From positions 39,361-103,360 of the forward strand of contig QANT01000331.1 of assembly GCA_003254885.1 (NCBI GenBank): a stretch of DNA of 64,000 nucleotides. The letters run 5' to 3'. Positions 13,801 to 27,272 of this stretch are shown piece after piece (positions within the stretch are counted from its first letter, which is position 1; every line of letters starts with the position of its first letter). A program made the translations under genes and the position numbers. A model generated the notes under the pieces. It worked only from the letters and a program-made list of their open reading frames with translations, made no database searches and was not told where the DNA came from. The DNA is from Purshia tridentata (Eukaryota > Streptophyta > Magnoliopsida > Rosales > Rosaceae).

Positions 13801-14440
13801 TGACATGCCAATTCTCAGGCTCTCCTGTGGATCATTTTCCAATTCCATGCCACCTCCACTACCAAAGAAATCATACTCTTCCAAGTCTTCCAATGAACCA
13901 GGCAACCCACTGAGGTCAAGATCATCTGCTATGCCAGATAAAAGCTCCTCTTCGTCACCAGGAAGCAAGCTTCCAATTGCATGAGTCTCAATATCCTCAA
14001 GTGAACCGTTACCCGCCAAATTATGTTGGAGTTTCTCTAAGCCAGAAGAGAGATCATCAATAGATTGGCAGCCATGTTCAGTATCATTCAAGTTCACTGC
14101 AAGGATGCAAAAATATATAAGAATCTCCCTGCTAAATGTGGCATTGAAATATTCATACAACAGCTCACACATACACTTCGGATGTGGAAGAACAGGTAAT
14201 GAGCTTGAAAAAAGGGTAGCATCACTTGAGGCATGGTGGGAACCAGATCCAGATAAAATCCTCCATGCTCCTCTACCCACTTCTTTAGGTACATCCACCA
14301 TTGGAATCTCAGTAGGACCTACAAGATGACAAGTTAACAGACATGTCAATCAGAAAAACAAACTGCTTATAGTCTGTACATAATATGATATATGATATTG
14401 GTTTATTACCAGAAGATGAAAAGTTCAAATACTGATTCAT
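10480..14440 (-). CDS. AML: MEI2-like RNA-binding protein (three RRMs), 11 coding exons
   Basis: Minus-strand exons: 14410-14440, 14175-14318, 13627-14096, 13012-13170, 12800-12916, 12526-12677, 12348-12439, 11265-12219, 11090-11174, 10897-10965, 10480-10677. They sum to 2472 nt, or 823 residues, with all phases agreeing. RRM1 (RTLFVRNINSNVEDSELKAL) is near residues 193-265 and RRM2 (GTLVVFNLDPSVSNEDL) near 275-350. The MEI2-specific C-terminal RRM3 (TTLMIKNIPNKYTSKML, then NKCNVGYAFINM) is near 695-790. The long low-complexity middle is rich in Ser, Gly, His and Asn. Related plant proteins act in meiosis and meristem development by binding RNA. The position beside PHYE resembles Arabidopsis At4g18120/At4g18130 (ML3/PHYE, from memory), so I place it in the AML2/3/5 group by context. 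The intron at 12220-12347 starts with GC. An upstream non-coding leader exon probably lies near 15595-15720. Confidence 0.92.
10856..10888. repeat. AT dinucleotide microsatellite in MEI2-like intron
   Basis: About sixteen uninterrupted TA units lie just downstream (minus strand) of the donor site of the exon ending at 10897, so inside the next-to-last intron. It is likely length-polymorphic. Confidence 0.9.
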
Positions 14441-15835
14441 TGCATCCCGTCTCTGCTTACAACTAACAATACATAAGAGTTAACTACTGTTGTGGTAAAA
14501 AAAAGTAAGAGAAACAGAAAAGCTGCAATTCAGAGCACTAGAAAGTCTGACATACATTATTACCAAAAAAACAAGGTTGCTGTTGATCAATGAAAAACAC
14601 CCATGCACGCACATTGAGATTATTATGAACCCAAACTTCACTTGTTCTCTAGCAATAAGTTTCAGAAAGATGCAGTAATATTCTGTCTTAAAGAAACCTA
14701 AACCCCATATTCATCATCCCATTCAAAGTAATACCACTGAGTCATAGAATGTAAAGGAATTCAAGCATGAATTTCAAATATTTCTTAGATTTTTAAGCAA
14801 ATTAGTGAAGTTCTTGTACACAAATGGCAAAGAATCAAATTTAGTTTAATATTCAGTCCTGCAAAATCCAGAAAACCTTGATTTTATGCAGAACTGTAGT
14901 TTAGCCATTTGACTACCCTAAACATAAACCATAGCGAACTTGATCAGAAAAACGACTTCAATGTAAGCACCCCATTTACAAGAAATCAAATCCCACATAA
15001 GAATACAACTTAAAAAAAGAACGCGCCTAATTCATGAAATCAAACATATAAATACATTGAATTAAGAGTTGGGATACAAATTAATGGCAAATTGTTGAGT
15101 AGGAACATGTCCTTCCTCAACAAACGGGACAATTTACAGGGACACAGATAATCACAGCCAGCTTAAGCCCATATAGTAAACACCTTTTCACATGTAACAA
15201 AAAGACCATATTTTTAATAGAATACATTAAAACCGCCTCAAAAGTAATATAAAAACTAAAAATAAAATCCTAGACAAGCATATCACTTTAAGCTCTTAAG
15301 TTTCTGGGGTCGCTGATTATTGATTAAACCGTGAATTCCTTGCTTCTTTTGGGACTAAACTGTTTAGCACGGTTAGCATATACATACCAAAAAGCTCGAT
15401 ACACTTTGCAATTTGGCCATATTTTATATAAGTTAAAAGTTTAAAGCCCAACCAAAGACCTTAAAAAAGAACGAGAAAAATTAAGGAATATAATATACAA
15501 ACTTCTGCAACTACTGCACTCAAAAAACTATTCAAGTCCACAAACCCATTTGACCAAACTTGCAAAATACTATAAAATTGAGAACAGAGAGTACCTTAAG
15601 ATGTACAAAGGCAAGCCAAACCCTAGCGCTTCACAGTGCAGACGATCAGAAGGAGGATATTGCGAGTGAAAGTGAGAAAGAGTGTTTCTTTCCAGTGCAG
15701 CCAGTTTCTCTCTCTAAAAACTAATTGGAATTTGTTTGGAGAGATAGAGAGAGAGAGAGAGAAGAGGAGAGTGATGATGATGATTGGACGTGAGGAGTAA
15801 AAAGGAGCGGAGAATGATTGAGGGAGAGTGGGTAT

Positions 15836-15870
15836 GGGTTTGGGTTTGGGTTTGGGTTTGGGTCTGGGTT
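15836..15870. repeat. TTTGGG hexamer array at MEI2-like 5' end
   Basis: Five near-perfect GGGTTT units read on the plus strand, which is CCCAAA in the sense of the MEI2-like gene. The array lies just upstream of its GA-rich leader. The unit is one base short of, and one substitution from, the plant telomere repeat TTTAGGG. It may be promoter sequence or a short interstitial repeat. Confidence 0.8.
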
Positions 15871-17456
15871 AATGATGGTTGTGGCCCTGCTGGAGGTGGA
15901 ATGGTGGATTCAACTGTATTTAAATTGAATTTGGTATTTTTGTGAATTAAATTCAAAAATTAAGGAAAGATTGCTATTTGAGTACATACTTATCCGGACT
16001 ATATATGGTAAAATTTGATGATGAATTATGAAAAGGAGAACGTGATAGAATTTGGATAATGAAAAAGCTAAAAAGTGGATAATAGATAAGCCACATCAGC
16101 TTATACTAAACATAATAGTCTGCACTTTAAAATCTAAATTATTATGTAATGAATTATTTTATGTGTGACATACACAATCCGAATATTATACTATGTGAAT
16201 TGTTGTCTTTTAAGTTGGGTTAAGGAAGGATAATCCACAACCGCCCAAAAAAATAAAAAAAAGGAAGGATAATCCACTAGTTAATTAAGTGATGGTGTGA
16301 GATGAGTCACATCATTCAAGAAAATGTGAAAGCTTTTTAATTTAAAGTATTGTAGGTATATTCTCCTGGGAACTCATTCACATGTTTATATAATGGACCT
16401 TTCCAATTTGGTTTCGTACCTGCATATTCACTCTCATACCTTTTAACTTTCTCTTTCTTTATTTCCCAAAAATATAAATTATTCAAACTTGGTATAAATA
16501 CAACCTTATGAGTTGTCAATGCCTCAAAGGTGTATTAGAACATGATTTGTCTAATGTGATGGGAATATATTGGGAATTTTATTTAATTTCATAGTGTCTA
16601 GTGTCTACAACCACAAAAAGGCCTTTCAAATACTATTAACAATGATTATATTTTTCATTCAAGAAGAAAAACGAGGGACTATTATTACTAAAATATATAA
16701 ATTTTAACTCTAAAGGCCTTCTTGATTCAGTATTTTAAAGTTTGGATATGAGTATGAGATTTCATTCTAGTATTTGATATATACATTGGTGGGAATCTGT
16801 TACCATCAACATAAATTTCAAATATTAATATAGGGATCATTTGATACCCTTCTGCTCTTTTAGGTATTCAATCCCTCTTTTATGAGAAAATATTTATTAT
16901 ATTTTTTTGTAACCAATCTACCTTAATTATTGCATTAACTACAATGATATAAATAATTATATATATATATGATATGTATGAACCAAACATTTGAATGTAA
17001 ATCAAAAACTATTTCTTAGTTACCATTCATGATATTTCCAAATACTATAAAAATTATTCATTTCATCTCCCTAAAATGAGGAAGGGTATAACATTCTCAA
17101 ATAATCCATCCCACAAATTGAATGGGCCCTAAATATGTGCGTATCATTATTATATGTTTTAAAATTATAATTAAAATAAACATACACACGTAATGATGTG
17201 GTGCTGTGCGCATAAAACATAAACATAAGTTGAGGAAAAAACTATGATAAAAAGAAAGTTGAGAACAAATGAAATAAATAGAATTTTCCATAAAAAACAT
17301 ATTTTGATTATAGAAAAAAAAAAAGAAGAAGCATAATTCCTCTTAGAGGTTATGCAGCCTAACTTTTTAAAAAAAGCATAATTTGTTTTGCAAAGATAGT
17401 GAGTACAGCATGAGTTTTGAGAACATAAGTTTTGATAAGTTAAAGAGAACTTTCCT

Positions 17457-17486
17457 TTTTTTTTTTTTTTNTTTTTTTTTTTTTTT
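17457..17486. repeat. Poly-T tract with one unresolved base
   Basis: About thirty T bases are interrupted by a single N at 17471. This is an assembly uncertainty in a homopolymer. Confidence 0.95.
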
Positions 17487-18490
17487 GGGTCTGAAAAAAA
17501 GAACTTTCCCTAAAAGTTAAAAGGATATGCATTAAGAAAAGTAAACTTAAAATTTTCTTATGGTGTCTCTTGACGTACTCAAACCTAAAGGTATCCTTTG
17601 GTGCCAAGTGGACTAAACAAGGTGAGTGATGAATGATGATGCACTTACTTACAACAAGGTAAGAAAGATGAGTATGAGACTAAGCTACCAAATTAATACG
17701 TGAAAGGTATTTAACTTTAAGTAATAGATATAGTTTGTGAAAATTATAATAAGTGTCAAAAATTTACCTTAAACTCTTGTAAGCTTTTTTTTTCTTATAA
17801 AAAAAAGCTATGTTTTAAAATTATTACTAGAGTACCATCGTCATTCATCGGTCATCCCACCACTTCTATTTATAGATGGATGCATTCAAACATTAAAATT
17901 ATAAGAGCACATGCTATAACAAACTAGAAATTCAAATACTTTGAATTATGAATTTCAAATTTAATTACTTTTAAGATATTATATATATATATATATATTG
18001 AAATTGATTTAATTTTTGGCAGGAAGAGACATATTGAAATTGGATTGAACGTGAGAGTTTGACCGGGGGAGTGTTGATGTCAAAAATTTACTTGAGCAAT
18101 GGATTCAATCATGCAAGTGTGGGTCCCTTTCGATGGACGAGTGTCTTCTACGTCAAAAACAAAAGTGGGGACAAGCGTGTGGGGAGCTGTTGGCCTGTAG
18201 ACTGTGTACTGCATCTTACGGCCACCGTGGCTTCATCTTCTCATCAGTCATCAGACTCATCACCACGTACTTGAAGGGATAGTTTGCTTCTATGTGTTAG
18301 CAACTTAGGATTATCTTTGTACTCCACTATCTATATAATTGCTCATTGCTCATTAGTTATTTTATATTATTTATAAGTTTGTTAATAAAGAAAAGAATAA
18401 CAAAAAATATATTTTTATTTGGGAGATGAGAATTCAACTTTAGAATATCTCAATGTAGAGAAAAATATCAATAAACAAATTGCTAATTAA

Positions 18491-18883
18491 TCAAAGTTTA
18501 ATTGCAGCAATAGTATTTAAATTATTGCTTACGTATACTTTTATTCTCAAATTAAAGTTTGTATCAAATGGTCTTCAAAATTTATTGTGTCACTTTAATC
18601 TAAAACATCAACTTTGTTAACTTTTATATTTATTTAAAACACGTTTACTTACTCGTAATTAGAATGAGTATAAATTAAAAGCGAAGTGATTAGGTGAGAG
18701 AGTTAAGTTGTAAGGTATTTGATTTCACCTTTAAAATAAACACAAAAGCTAATAAAATTGATGTTCCGACCAAAATAAGACATGGTTACAAATTTAAAAA
18801 CTATTGTGATATAAATTTTAATTTGAGGACAAAAGTGGAACATAGACAGTAATTCATGCACTATAACTGCAATTAACCCTTGA
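18491..18883. mobile_element. Fold-back MITE-like element with ~150-bp inverted arms
   Basis: The left arm begins TCAAAGTTTAATTGCAG at 18491. The right arm, read on the minus strand from 18883, begins TCAAGGGTTAATTGCAG. The match continues inward with mismatches through CTCAAATTAAA and AACATCAA to about 18640 on the left and 18735 on the right. The centre of about 95 bases is unpaired. There is no coding capacity. The element is therefore a non-autonomous inverted-repeat transposon. I see no clear target-site duplication, so the superfamily is undecided; long arms would suit a Mutator-like or fold-back type. Confidence 0.75.
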
Positions 18884-19079
18884 TATAGAATAGTTCATTT
18901 TAATAAAAAAACCCGCGTACTTTTAACCTCAATTGAATTTTGGCCAAGACTTTTGGCTTTGCTAGGTGTGTTTTATTTATTTTTTTGGCCAAGAAGTACC
19001 ATCGATTGTTAAAACCATCATCCATGTGTTAAAACTTCAAACCCAAGGCTTTGCTTACTCTCACTGAGTCGGCCCAAAA

Positions 19080-22000
19080 ATGCAAAGAGCTTCCATTCTC
19101 TGTTCTTCAAATCCACTTCCCCCTCTTCCCCTCACATCTCATAGACTCGATGCTCCACTTCAAAGGCGATCCACTCGTGCTGACTCAGTTTTCTCAACTC
19201 TCCGGTTGCCCTTTAATCGTCTGCACAATTACCGCCCTGCCCTCCTTCCTCTACACAGCACTGGTAACTTGTACTTCACTTATCAATGGGATTTCATTCC
19301 TTTAATTCGGAGACATATTGTTAATGGGTTTGATTTATCTCAGTCCTTTTGTGTACTGGGTCTGCTAATTTTGGTTTTTAGCAGCTCGGAAGCTCAAAAT
19401 TGAATGAGCTTTGTAAGTTCTAGTCGAAGTTCATCTGTTTAGTTGAACCCCCAGTAATTAATGTGTTAAAACGTTTGAAATTTAATAATTGCCTTCGGCC
19501 TATAAGGTTATATGTTTTAATCTCTTTGAGGAGATTGAATGTATGTATGTATGTATGAATGCATGTAAGCATTTTTATGTACGTAGGTACGTATGTATAT
19601 GTTCATCACCATATATTATGTATACAGTTTATGCACACATGTACACTTTTCATCTATGTAATAAGTTTGCGAAGTTACTTGTTTATTCACTTAAGAATTT
19701 TCTGAGGGGTTTCGTTTCATTTGTTAGATTTGTGCTATTGTTTGTTAACCTTGTTATTTGGTGTAATTCGCTTTGGGGTTATGAAGATAATCTTTCCATG
19801 TTTGAGTCTATGTGCTTTTTCCTTTTTGTTCTCTCCTGCAAAATTATAATTATAAAAACTGGTATATATGATCCATGAAATGCTTATGGAAATGCCATTT
19901 GGTGGTTTTGGTCTTTCCAGATAGAAAGATTATCTTGGAATTCATGAGACTTGAATACACATGGGGAATATCCTCTGTGATGTTGAAATCCTTTTTCCTA
20001 AGTAAAATTTTTTCGTCGTTTTGTGACTCAAGTCACTGAAGAGATTGTTGAGACTGCTAAGACGGAGTCAGGATTTGTTAAAGTTGGGTACGTTGCCAAT
20101 GTCCATGGGCTTCAAGGGGAGATTCGTGTGAAACCCAGCACTGACTTTCCTGAATTGCGGTTTTCCGAGGTAAAACAATGAAAATGCATTTGGAATGTCA
20201 TTATTTGATTGGAGTGGTTTTCCTTGAATATTATAATTTATTTTATGGTAAATTGATGTTTTCTTTTAGCCTGGAAGAAGATGGTTGAGACAACAAATAT
20301 CAGGCAGAGAAACAGTTGAAGAAGTTGAGCTGGTGGGGGGAAGAGGACACCCTGGCCAAAAGAGTTGGATACTTAGATTGAGAGGAATTGACACAGTGGA
20401 CCAAGTGAGTTTATTGAGAGCTAACTTATGTTTTCAGTTGTTAATGTATTAATTCACATGTTTCATTTTGTCTTAGTTCTGTTTATGCATAAGCATATGG
20501 GGTTTAAAATACTTATAATAGAGTTTCATGATTAAGCTTTCATGGCACACTTCTTTGTCCTTGAGAACATTGAAAACCTTTTTGCGTTCACAATCATAAA
20601 TTTTTAATGTGTCTATAACCAATTGACCATTGATTATGTGTTCAGGCTAGGCAACTTATTGGTTCAACTTTACTGGTGAGGGAAGAAGATAGGCCGGAGT
20701 TGGAGGAAGGCGAAATCTATACCCGCGATCTTGTTGGAATGAGAGTTATTCTCAAGGTTTGTGTTGATAATGTATTGTACTTTTAAAATATGGCATGTGT
20801 GTGTTCCTTACAGCTAATTTCTTTTGTATCCCTGAGGTCTACTTAAAAAACAAATTGGCGTCATTTTATACTGAAGTTCTTCCTTTGATAACCTCTAGCT
20901 TTTATTTATCCTTATTGATATTTCTTTCTCTTACTCTGGGGAGAAATTATCATGGTCAGAACTTAATGTAGGGTTTTAATGTCATAAGATATGTTTCTTG
21001 CTTTCAGGAAACTGGTGAACCTGTGGGAAATGTTGTTAATGTTTTCAACAGTGGAGCAAATGATCTTCTACAGGTCATGCTTGATTCATCTCTAGATATC
21101 CTTGATTCAACTGGAAAATCAAAGCCAACAGGAACAAGATTATCTGGTCACCTTGTATGGATACCGTTTGTCGAAGAAATTGTTCCAAATGTTGATATGG
21201 ACCGAAAGGAAATGCAGATTACACCTCCAAAGGGACTACTGGAACTAAATTTACGCTTTGATGAGAGGTCCAAGAAAGAAAGGCGCCAGCTGGTGAGGCA
21301 CACTCTCCTGTTCTACACTAATTTGTTTTTACTTAACTCCAACCTTTTTCAAAATGGCATTATCTAGTATGCTCATGCATTATAATCCATGTTATCATAC
21401 AAAGTCAAAGTCCCACCACTTGGTGGCGTTTGTGCCTTCAGTTCTTCATCTTTTGATACATTTCAGGAATGGAAAGAGAAAAAAAAGTTCCAGAAGCGCC
21501 TTATAGCAGCAAAAAAGAAACTGTGTGAAATGGACCAAAAACATGTGTTCGATGGGTTAAGATTCGGAGAGAAAGCACAACGGAACTTACTTGCTGATCA
21601 GATTGTTGGTGTAAATTCAAAATTGCTTCAACAGGCTATAGAACACATTGAGATACTCTCTAAAAGGTGAATTTAATATGATTTGTTTACATTTTAGTTT
21701 CTTGATCACCTGTTTCATGAAGTAGAAGGAATGGATTTATGCTTCAAATATTCTAAAACTGAAAGTCGTTTTGGTATCTATAATTGAAATCTCTCTTTCT
21801 CTCTCTTAAACAAAGATGTCCACTCGAGATGAAACTGTGTCCACTGACTGCATAATGGATGTCTGCTCTGCTGTCAGATGTATTGGCATTTAACCTTTGT
21901 CTGACTTCTTGATTCAGATGGAGAGAAACTGAGATTGTCAGCGCCCTTAAAGCCGAAGAACGAAGTAGTATTCTGGAAATATCAGAGAAATGCCTTGTTT

Positions 22001-24510
22001 CTTCTGCAAGTAAAGATAAGCTGGGTAAACATTTTCATTTGCAAGAGAAGGGAGTAGATCTCATATCTAAAGGCAAAGTTGCCATTGCTTTAGTTGTAAA
22101 TGGCAGTGGAAATCTGCAACTGGGCTGTAACCCTGATCTTGAAAATTCCGACGGCACTGAGAAACCTATAATTCCCTATTTTCAGACATTACTTTGCGAT
22201 GATCAAAGATTTGTAAAGGTGATACTGATTCTTTATTTTTTATTTGAGGTGCTCTTTCTAATGATCTTTAAAGATAATCTATATTTTTTCCATATGTTCC
22301 CTTTCGTTGTAAAATTTGCAACAAATTTGTGATCACTGCAAGTTCTGGCTGGAGTTCTGGTGCTATGTAGGTTTCAGGATTTTTTTGTTCAGCTCTCTAC
22401 TTTAATTTAAACTGTGCTTAATATGGACAATTTTTCTCAAGTAAATTTCAGTGGGTCGAACGATATCTAACAAATATTATACTTTTTTTGTTTTTGGGTT
22501 CAGTAACAAATGTTATACATGTAGAGATTTTCTTTCACTTGTGAAGATACACACTAGAGTGTGGGCATATTTGAGTTGTCAGTTTCCTTGAGCGTATTCA
22601 TGCTCGCGCTTCATTCTAGAAACTTTATTGAGTACTTAATAGCTCTCCATTAATATTCATGTTTTAATACTTGTGAGAATACTTGTACACAAATGGTCAA
22701 AATTATTTCTTCTCTTCTTTTTGTGGGGTGGCCGGGGCTACCCTTGTTTGGAGAATGTTTTCACAGCATGGTCTAATGGACACATCTTGTTTCAGATGGA
22801 AGACCGTGCATCAGTGCCTTTGATTTTGGTTTGCTCAGCTCAGAATATTCAATCTTTAAGGACGCATTTCTCTGAAAATGATTACTTCGGCTTTGTCCCT
22901 GAAAAGGTTTGTGGTTATAGCATAACATAAAGAGTTTCTGTTTACAATTTTGATATAGCATTATGGCATGGTATGATACTAGTCATAGTAATTGCCATAG
23001 ATAATGGCTACAATCCACCAATCCAGTACCGGGTACTTCATGGAAACAGTAATTCCCACTTCACAGGCATCATTGCTTATGTAAATTCAACATAATCTTT
23101 TCCTTTCAAAGTTCAGTAAGCCAAAATTCTGATTAATCTTGACTTATACTGATAGTACAGGATGCTATGTTTTAATTGAAATTCACAGAAAAAATATTAT
23201 TTTAACATTCCAGTTGGACCAAGTATTTGAACTCAAAATGTAGAACCTATTTGTGATATGCATTGTCCAACCGAATGATGTGATCCTCAGACCCCTGGTT
23301 CACACATTTGTATGAACTTTAAACTGATAATCATTAATAGAACACTGAGATACATATGTCTTACTTCTTTTTCAAATGGGAAGGTGTCCTTGTTTTACGT
23401 CAAGTGAAAAATGATGGAAAGAACTTTTCAAAAAATGATTATAAGAAATCACGGCTACCTAGAGTTTGATTTTATAATTTGTATGTTTCTTATGTCCTCT
23501 TTAACCCTCTTACAGGTCTGGTTATTAGAGGAAGAGAAACTTCCAGTTGTAAGCAATTCAGTTGAAGAAGAGAAGAAGCATAAGATTTTGATGAAATCAC
23601 CCTGGGAAATACACCAGACACCAATTGGATCTGGAGGAGTTTTCAGTTTGCTTTCTTCATACAATATTCCAGAGAATCTTGGTGAAATGGGTGTGGAGTA
23701 TATTGAGGTTAGCAAAATTGGTTATATAGTTTAGATGTTGAGTCGGTTCACAAGTTACATATATATTGAGGTTAGAAACCTTTTCCAAATAAACGTTACA
23801 GCAATGAACTAGTTTGTTGCATAACCTGCCTATGCTGGAGTTGACTGAAGCTAAAGTACTAAATTTTCATATCTTAAAAGTGTTCCACAGGTTTATTCTT
23901 AGTGGACTGATGCTTCAATTTTTTTTGTTTGCATATGGAAGCATTTCAAATGGTGTCATGGCTACTTGCCATTGCTGTTCAGAATGCTTTTTCATTTATC
24001 TACTGGCATAGCAATACAGCACGCCAAACTATGCTGCAGATTATTAGTGTTTCACATGGTGCATAGGCTGCATATGAATGCTGTGTCTGCTTGCATTGTT
24101 GATGATTCGTTAAGCTTATTATTTTCTTTTACTTGATTCATTGCTTCTGTATCTTCTTTCAGGTATGCAGCACCAATGAACGATATGTAGGTGGGAACTC
24201 ACTACTTCTTGGGTTTGTTAATTCGCACAAAGCTGATGTTGGGATCCAAATCTTCAAAGATACAAAGGATTTTGAAGAGAGTTTTGACATGATATTCTCA
24301 ACAGACTTTGTGAAGAAGTTGACAAAACAATTCACTAAACTCAAGCTCTGTGCGATCCCAAAGCAAAATTTGTATGTGGAGATGGTTGATAAAGAGTGGG
24401 TTGATGTTACCCCCACCTCTCCCAACTCCTATGAGTTTTGTTGTTCGATTTACAGGTCTTTAAAGGCCTGTTCTTTTGATAAGCTTTGTATAATGGAGGT
24501 TACAGAGTGA
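19080..24510 (+). CDS. RimM ribosome-maturation domain fused to UDP-sugar pyrophosphorylase-like domain
   Basis: Exons 19080-19263, 20033-20169, 20270-20404, 20646-20756, 21008-21292, 21467-21666, 21918-22218, 22796-22906, 23516-23707 and 24163-24510 join in frame to about 667 residues. The N-terminus is rich in Ser, Arg and Leu with few acidic residues, as in a plastid or mitochondrial transit peptide. A RimM N-domain follows (GFVKVGYVANVHGLQGEIRV, about residues 75-200), then a PRC-barrel-like part (TRDLVGMRVI...GEPVGNVVNV). RimM assists 30S assembly by binding S19 and 16S rRNA. The second half (about 290-640) resembles UDP-GlcNAc/UDP-glucose pyrophosphorylases in late motifs (GNGGVY-like GSGGVFSLL, and GVEYIEV followed by a GF). 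The nucleotide-binding GG-GTR loop, however, is replaced by ALVVNGSGNLQLG. The second half is therefore probably not an active transferase. The plant family with this fusion includes At5g46420 (from memory). Confidence 0.85.
19539..19564. repeat. ATGT tetranucleotide repeat
   Basis: Around six imperfect GTAT/ATGT units lie in the first intron of the RimM-fusion gene, continuing more loosely to about 19600. Confidence 0.8.
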
Positions 24511-24770
24511 ACTCGCAACCAACTGAATCTGCATTTTTTTGATCTACTCAAAGAGGAAAAAAAAAGTTGTATATGAGTCTGTAATATAATGGACAAAAAC
24601 TCTTCTTTATTGAAAATATATTGTTTTAAGAAACTAATGTTAATGCCACCCTTTGCTTATTATGTAAAAGTAGATGTTACCAGCAATGCAACGAACAAAA
24701 AAATATTGCTGTTTTAAGACAACTATATATTCTAGATATCTAATAAGAGATACCCTATGAAAAAGGGTTT

Positions 24771-24860
24771 GCAAGATATCCCATCCTGACCATTAGATTC
24801 TTAAAACAGATCACGAGAATAACACATCAAATGGTGTTCGAGATGGGATGTCTTACAAGA
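24771..24860. repeat. Small fold-back sequence
   Basis: GCAAGATATCCCATC at 24771 pairs imperfectly with GATGGGATGTCTTACAAG at 24843-24860. Pairing is extended by CCATT against AATGG further in. The roughly 90-base hairpin has no coding frame. It could be a decayed MITE. Confidence 0.5.
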
Positions 24861-24966
24861 TTGTATTTTTGGGAAAATCACGAACCACAGTTGTTTGTAT
24901 TAATTTTATACTAATCTTTGGGTTAAACCTAATTAGTGACCATGGCCCATGAGCTTGAAAATAATT

Positions 24967-25121
24967 AGGCCCCGTTTGGAAGGTCAGCATGAAAGGAAAG
25001 AATTAGTGGGCTCTTTAAGCCCAGTTCTCTTTTTTGGGTCTCTTTAAGCCCAGTTCGATTGGAGGCAGGATAACCTCAGCTTTAAACGGGGTTATGTTAA
25101 GCCGTTTACCAAACAGACCCA
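24967..25121. mobile_element. Short MITE-like element carrying site II motifs
   Basis: The left end GGCCCCGTTTGG (24968-24979) and the right end CCAAACAGACCC (25109-25120) are imperfect inverted repeats of a kind common in plant hAT or PIF MITEs. No clean target-site duplication is seen. Inside, the 16-base word TCTTTAAGCCCAGTTC occurs twice (25012-25027 and 25041-25056). Each copy contains AGCCCA, the reverse complement of the TGGGCY site II element typical of plant ribosomal-protein promoters. Confidence 0.45.
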
Positions 25122-25158
25122 ATGTTTTCCTACCTCAAATGACAAAACCCTAGTAACC

Positions 25159-25410
25159 CGATAGATAGCACACTCTTGCTTATAAAACCTCGATCAAGGC
25201 CCCAGAAGAAACCGGAGCTCGGCGGCTAAGCAAAACCCTAACTTCACTGTGAGCCTCTCTCTCTTTGTCTTTCACTCTGTTGTACGATAGATAGCACACT
25301 CTTGCTTATAAAACCTCGAGCAAGGCCTCAGAAGAAACCGGAGCTCGGCGGCTAAGCAAAACCCTAACTTCACTGTGAGCCTCTCTCTCTTTGTCTCTCA
25401 CTCTGTTGTC
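25159..25410 (+). promoter_or_regulatory. Tandemly duplicated RPL32 core promoter and leader (2 x 126 bp)
   Basis: Two adjacent 126-base units (25159-25284 and 25285-25410) differ at about three internal positions. Each has a TATA box (TATAAAA at 25181 and 25307) and, about 45 bases later, a telo-box AAACCCTAA (25233-25241 and 25359-25367). A CT-rich leader follows in each. TATA plus telo-box plus upstream site II words is the usual make-up of plant ribosomal-protein promoters. Both copies could start transcription. Transcripts from the first would carry the second TATA box in their leader. Confidence 0.85.
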
Positions 25411-25516
25411 TTTGGTTTCAGATCTGTTCCATTAGTCTCATCTGATTCGATTGGTTTTAGATAACACAATTTACTCTCCCTTGTTGGTTAAAAATAATTG
25501 CAGGAGGTAAGTGAAA

Positions 25517-27272
<1,756 letters not shown>

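Larger units (their letters stand above)
14441..19079. other. MEI2-like leader region and gene-poor AT-rich interval
   Basis: The left part (14441 to about 15800) holds the MEI2-like 5' UTR intron, leader exon and promoter. A minus-strand donor site near 15594 ends the probable leader exon, and GA/CT-rich runs lie at 15743-15765. From about 15950 to 19050 I see no coding gene. There is a poly-T tract containing one N (17457-17486), a TA microsatellite near 17977-17998 and a fold-back element at 18491-18883. A somewhat GC-richer open stretch at 18059-18274 has no recognisable domain, and I do not call it a gene. Confidence 0.6.
24511..25158. other. Intergenic region between RimM-fusion gene and RPL32
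   Basis: It contains the RimM-fusion 3' UTR, a small hairpin-forming sequence at 24771-24860, a MITE-like element at 24967-25121 and the distal RPL32 promoter. No gene is visible. Confidence 0.65.

Noticed and set aside
18059-18274. 71-codon frame in a GC-richer stretch
   Set aside because: No domain, no splice-supported extension, isolated in repeat-rich DNA.
22796-24510. Separate gene for the pyrophosphorylase-like half
   Set aside because: Exons 7 to 8 join in frame with the RimM half, no promoter or start codon context is visible between them, and the known plant family is a fusion.
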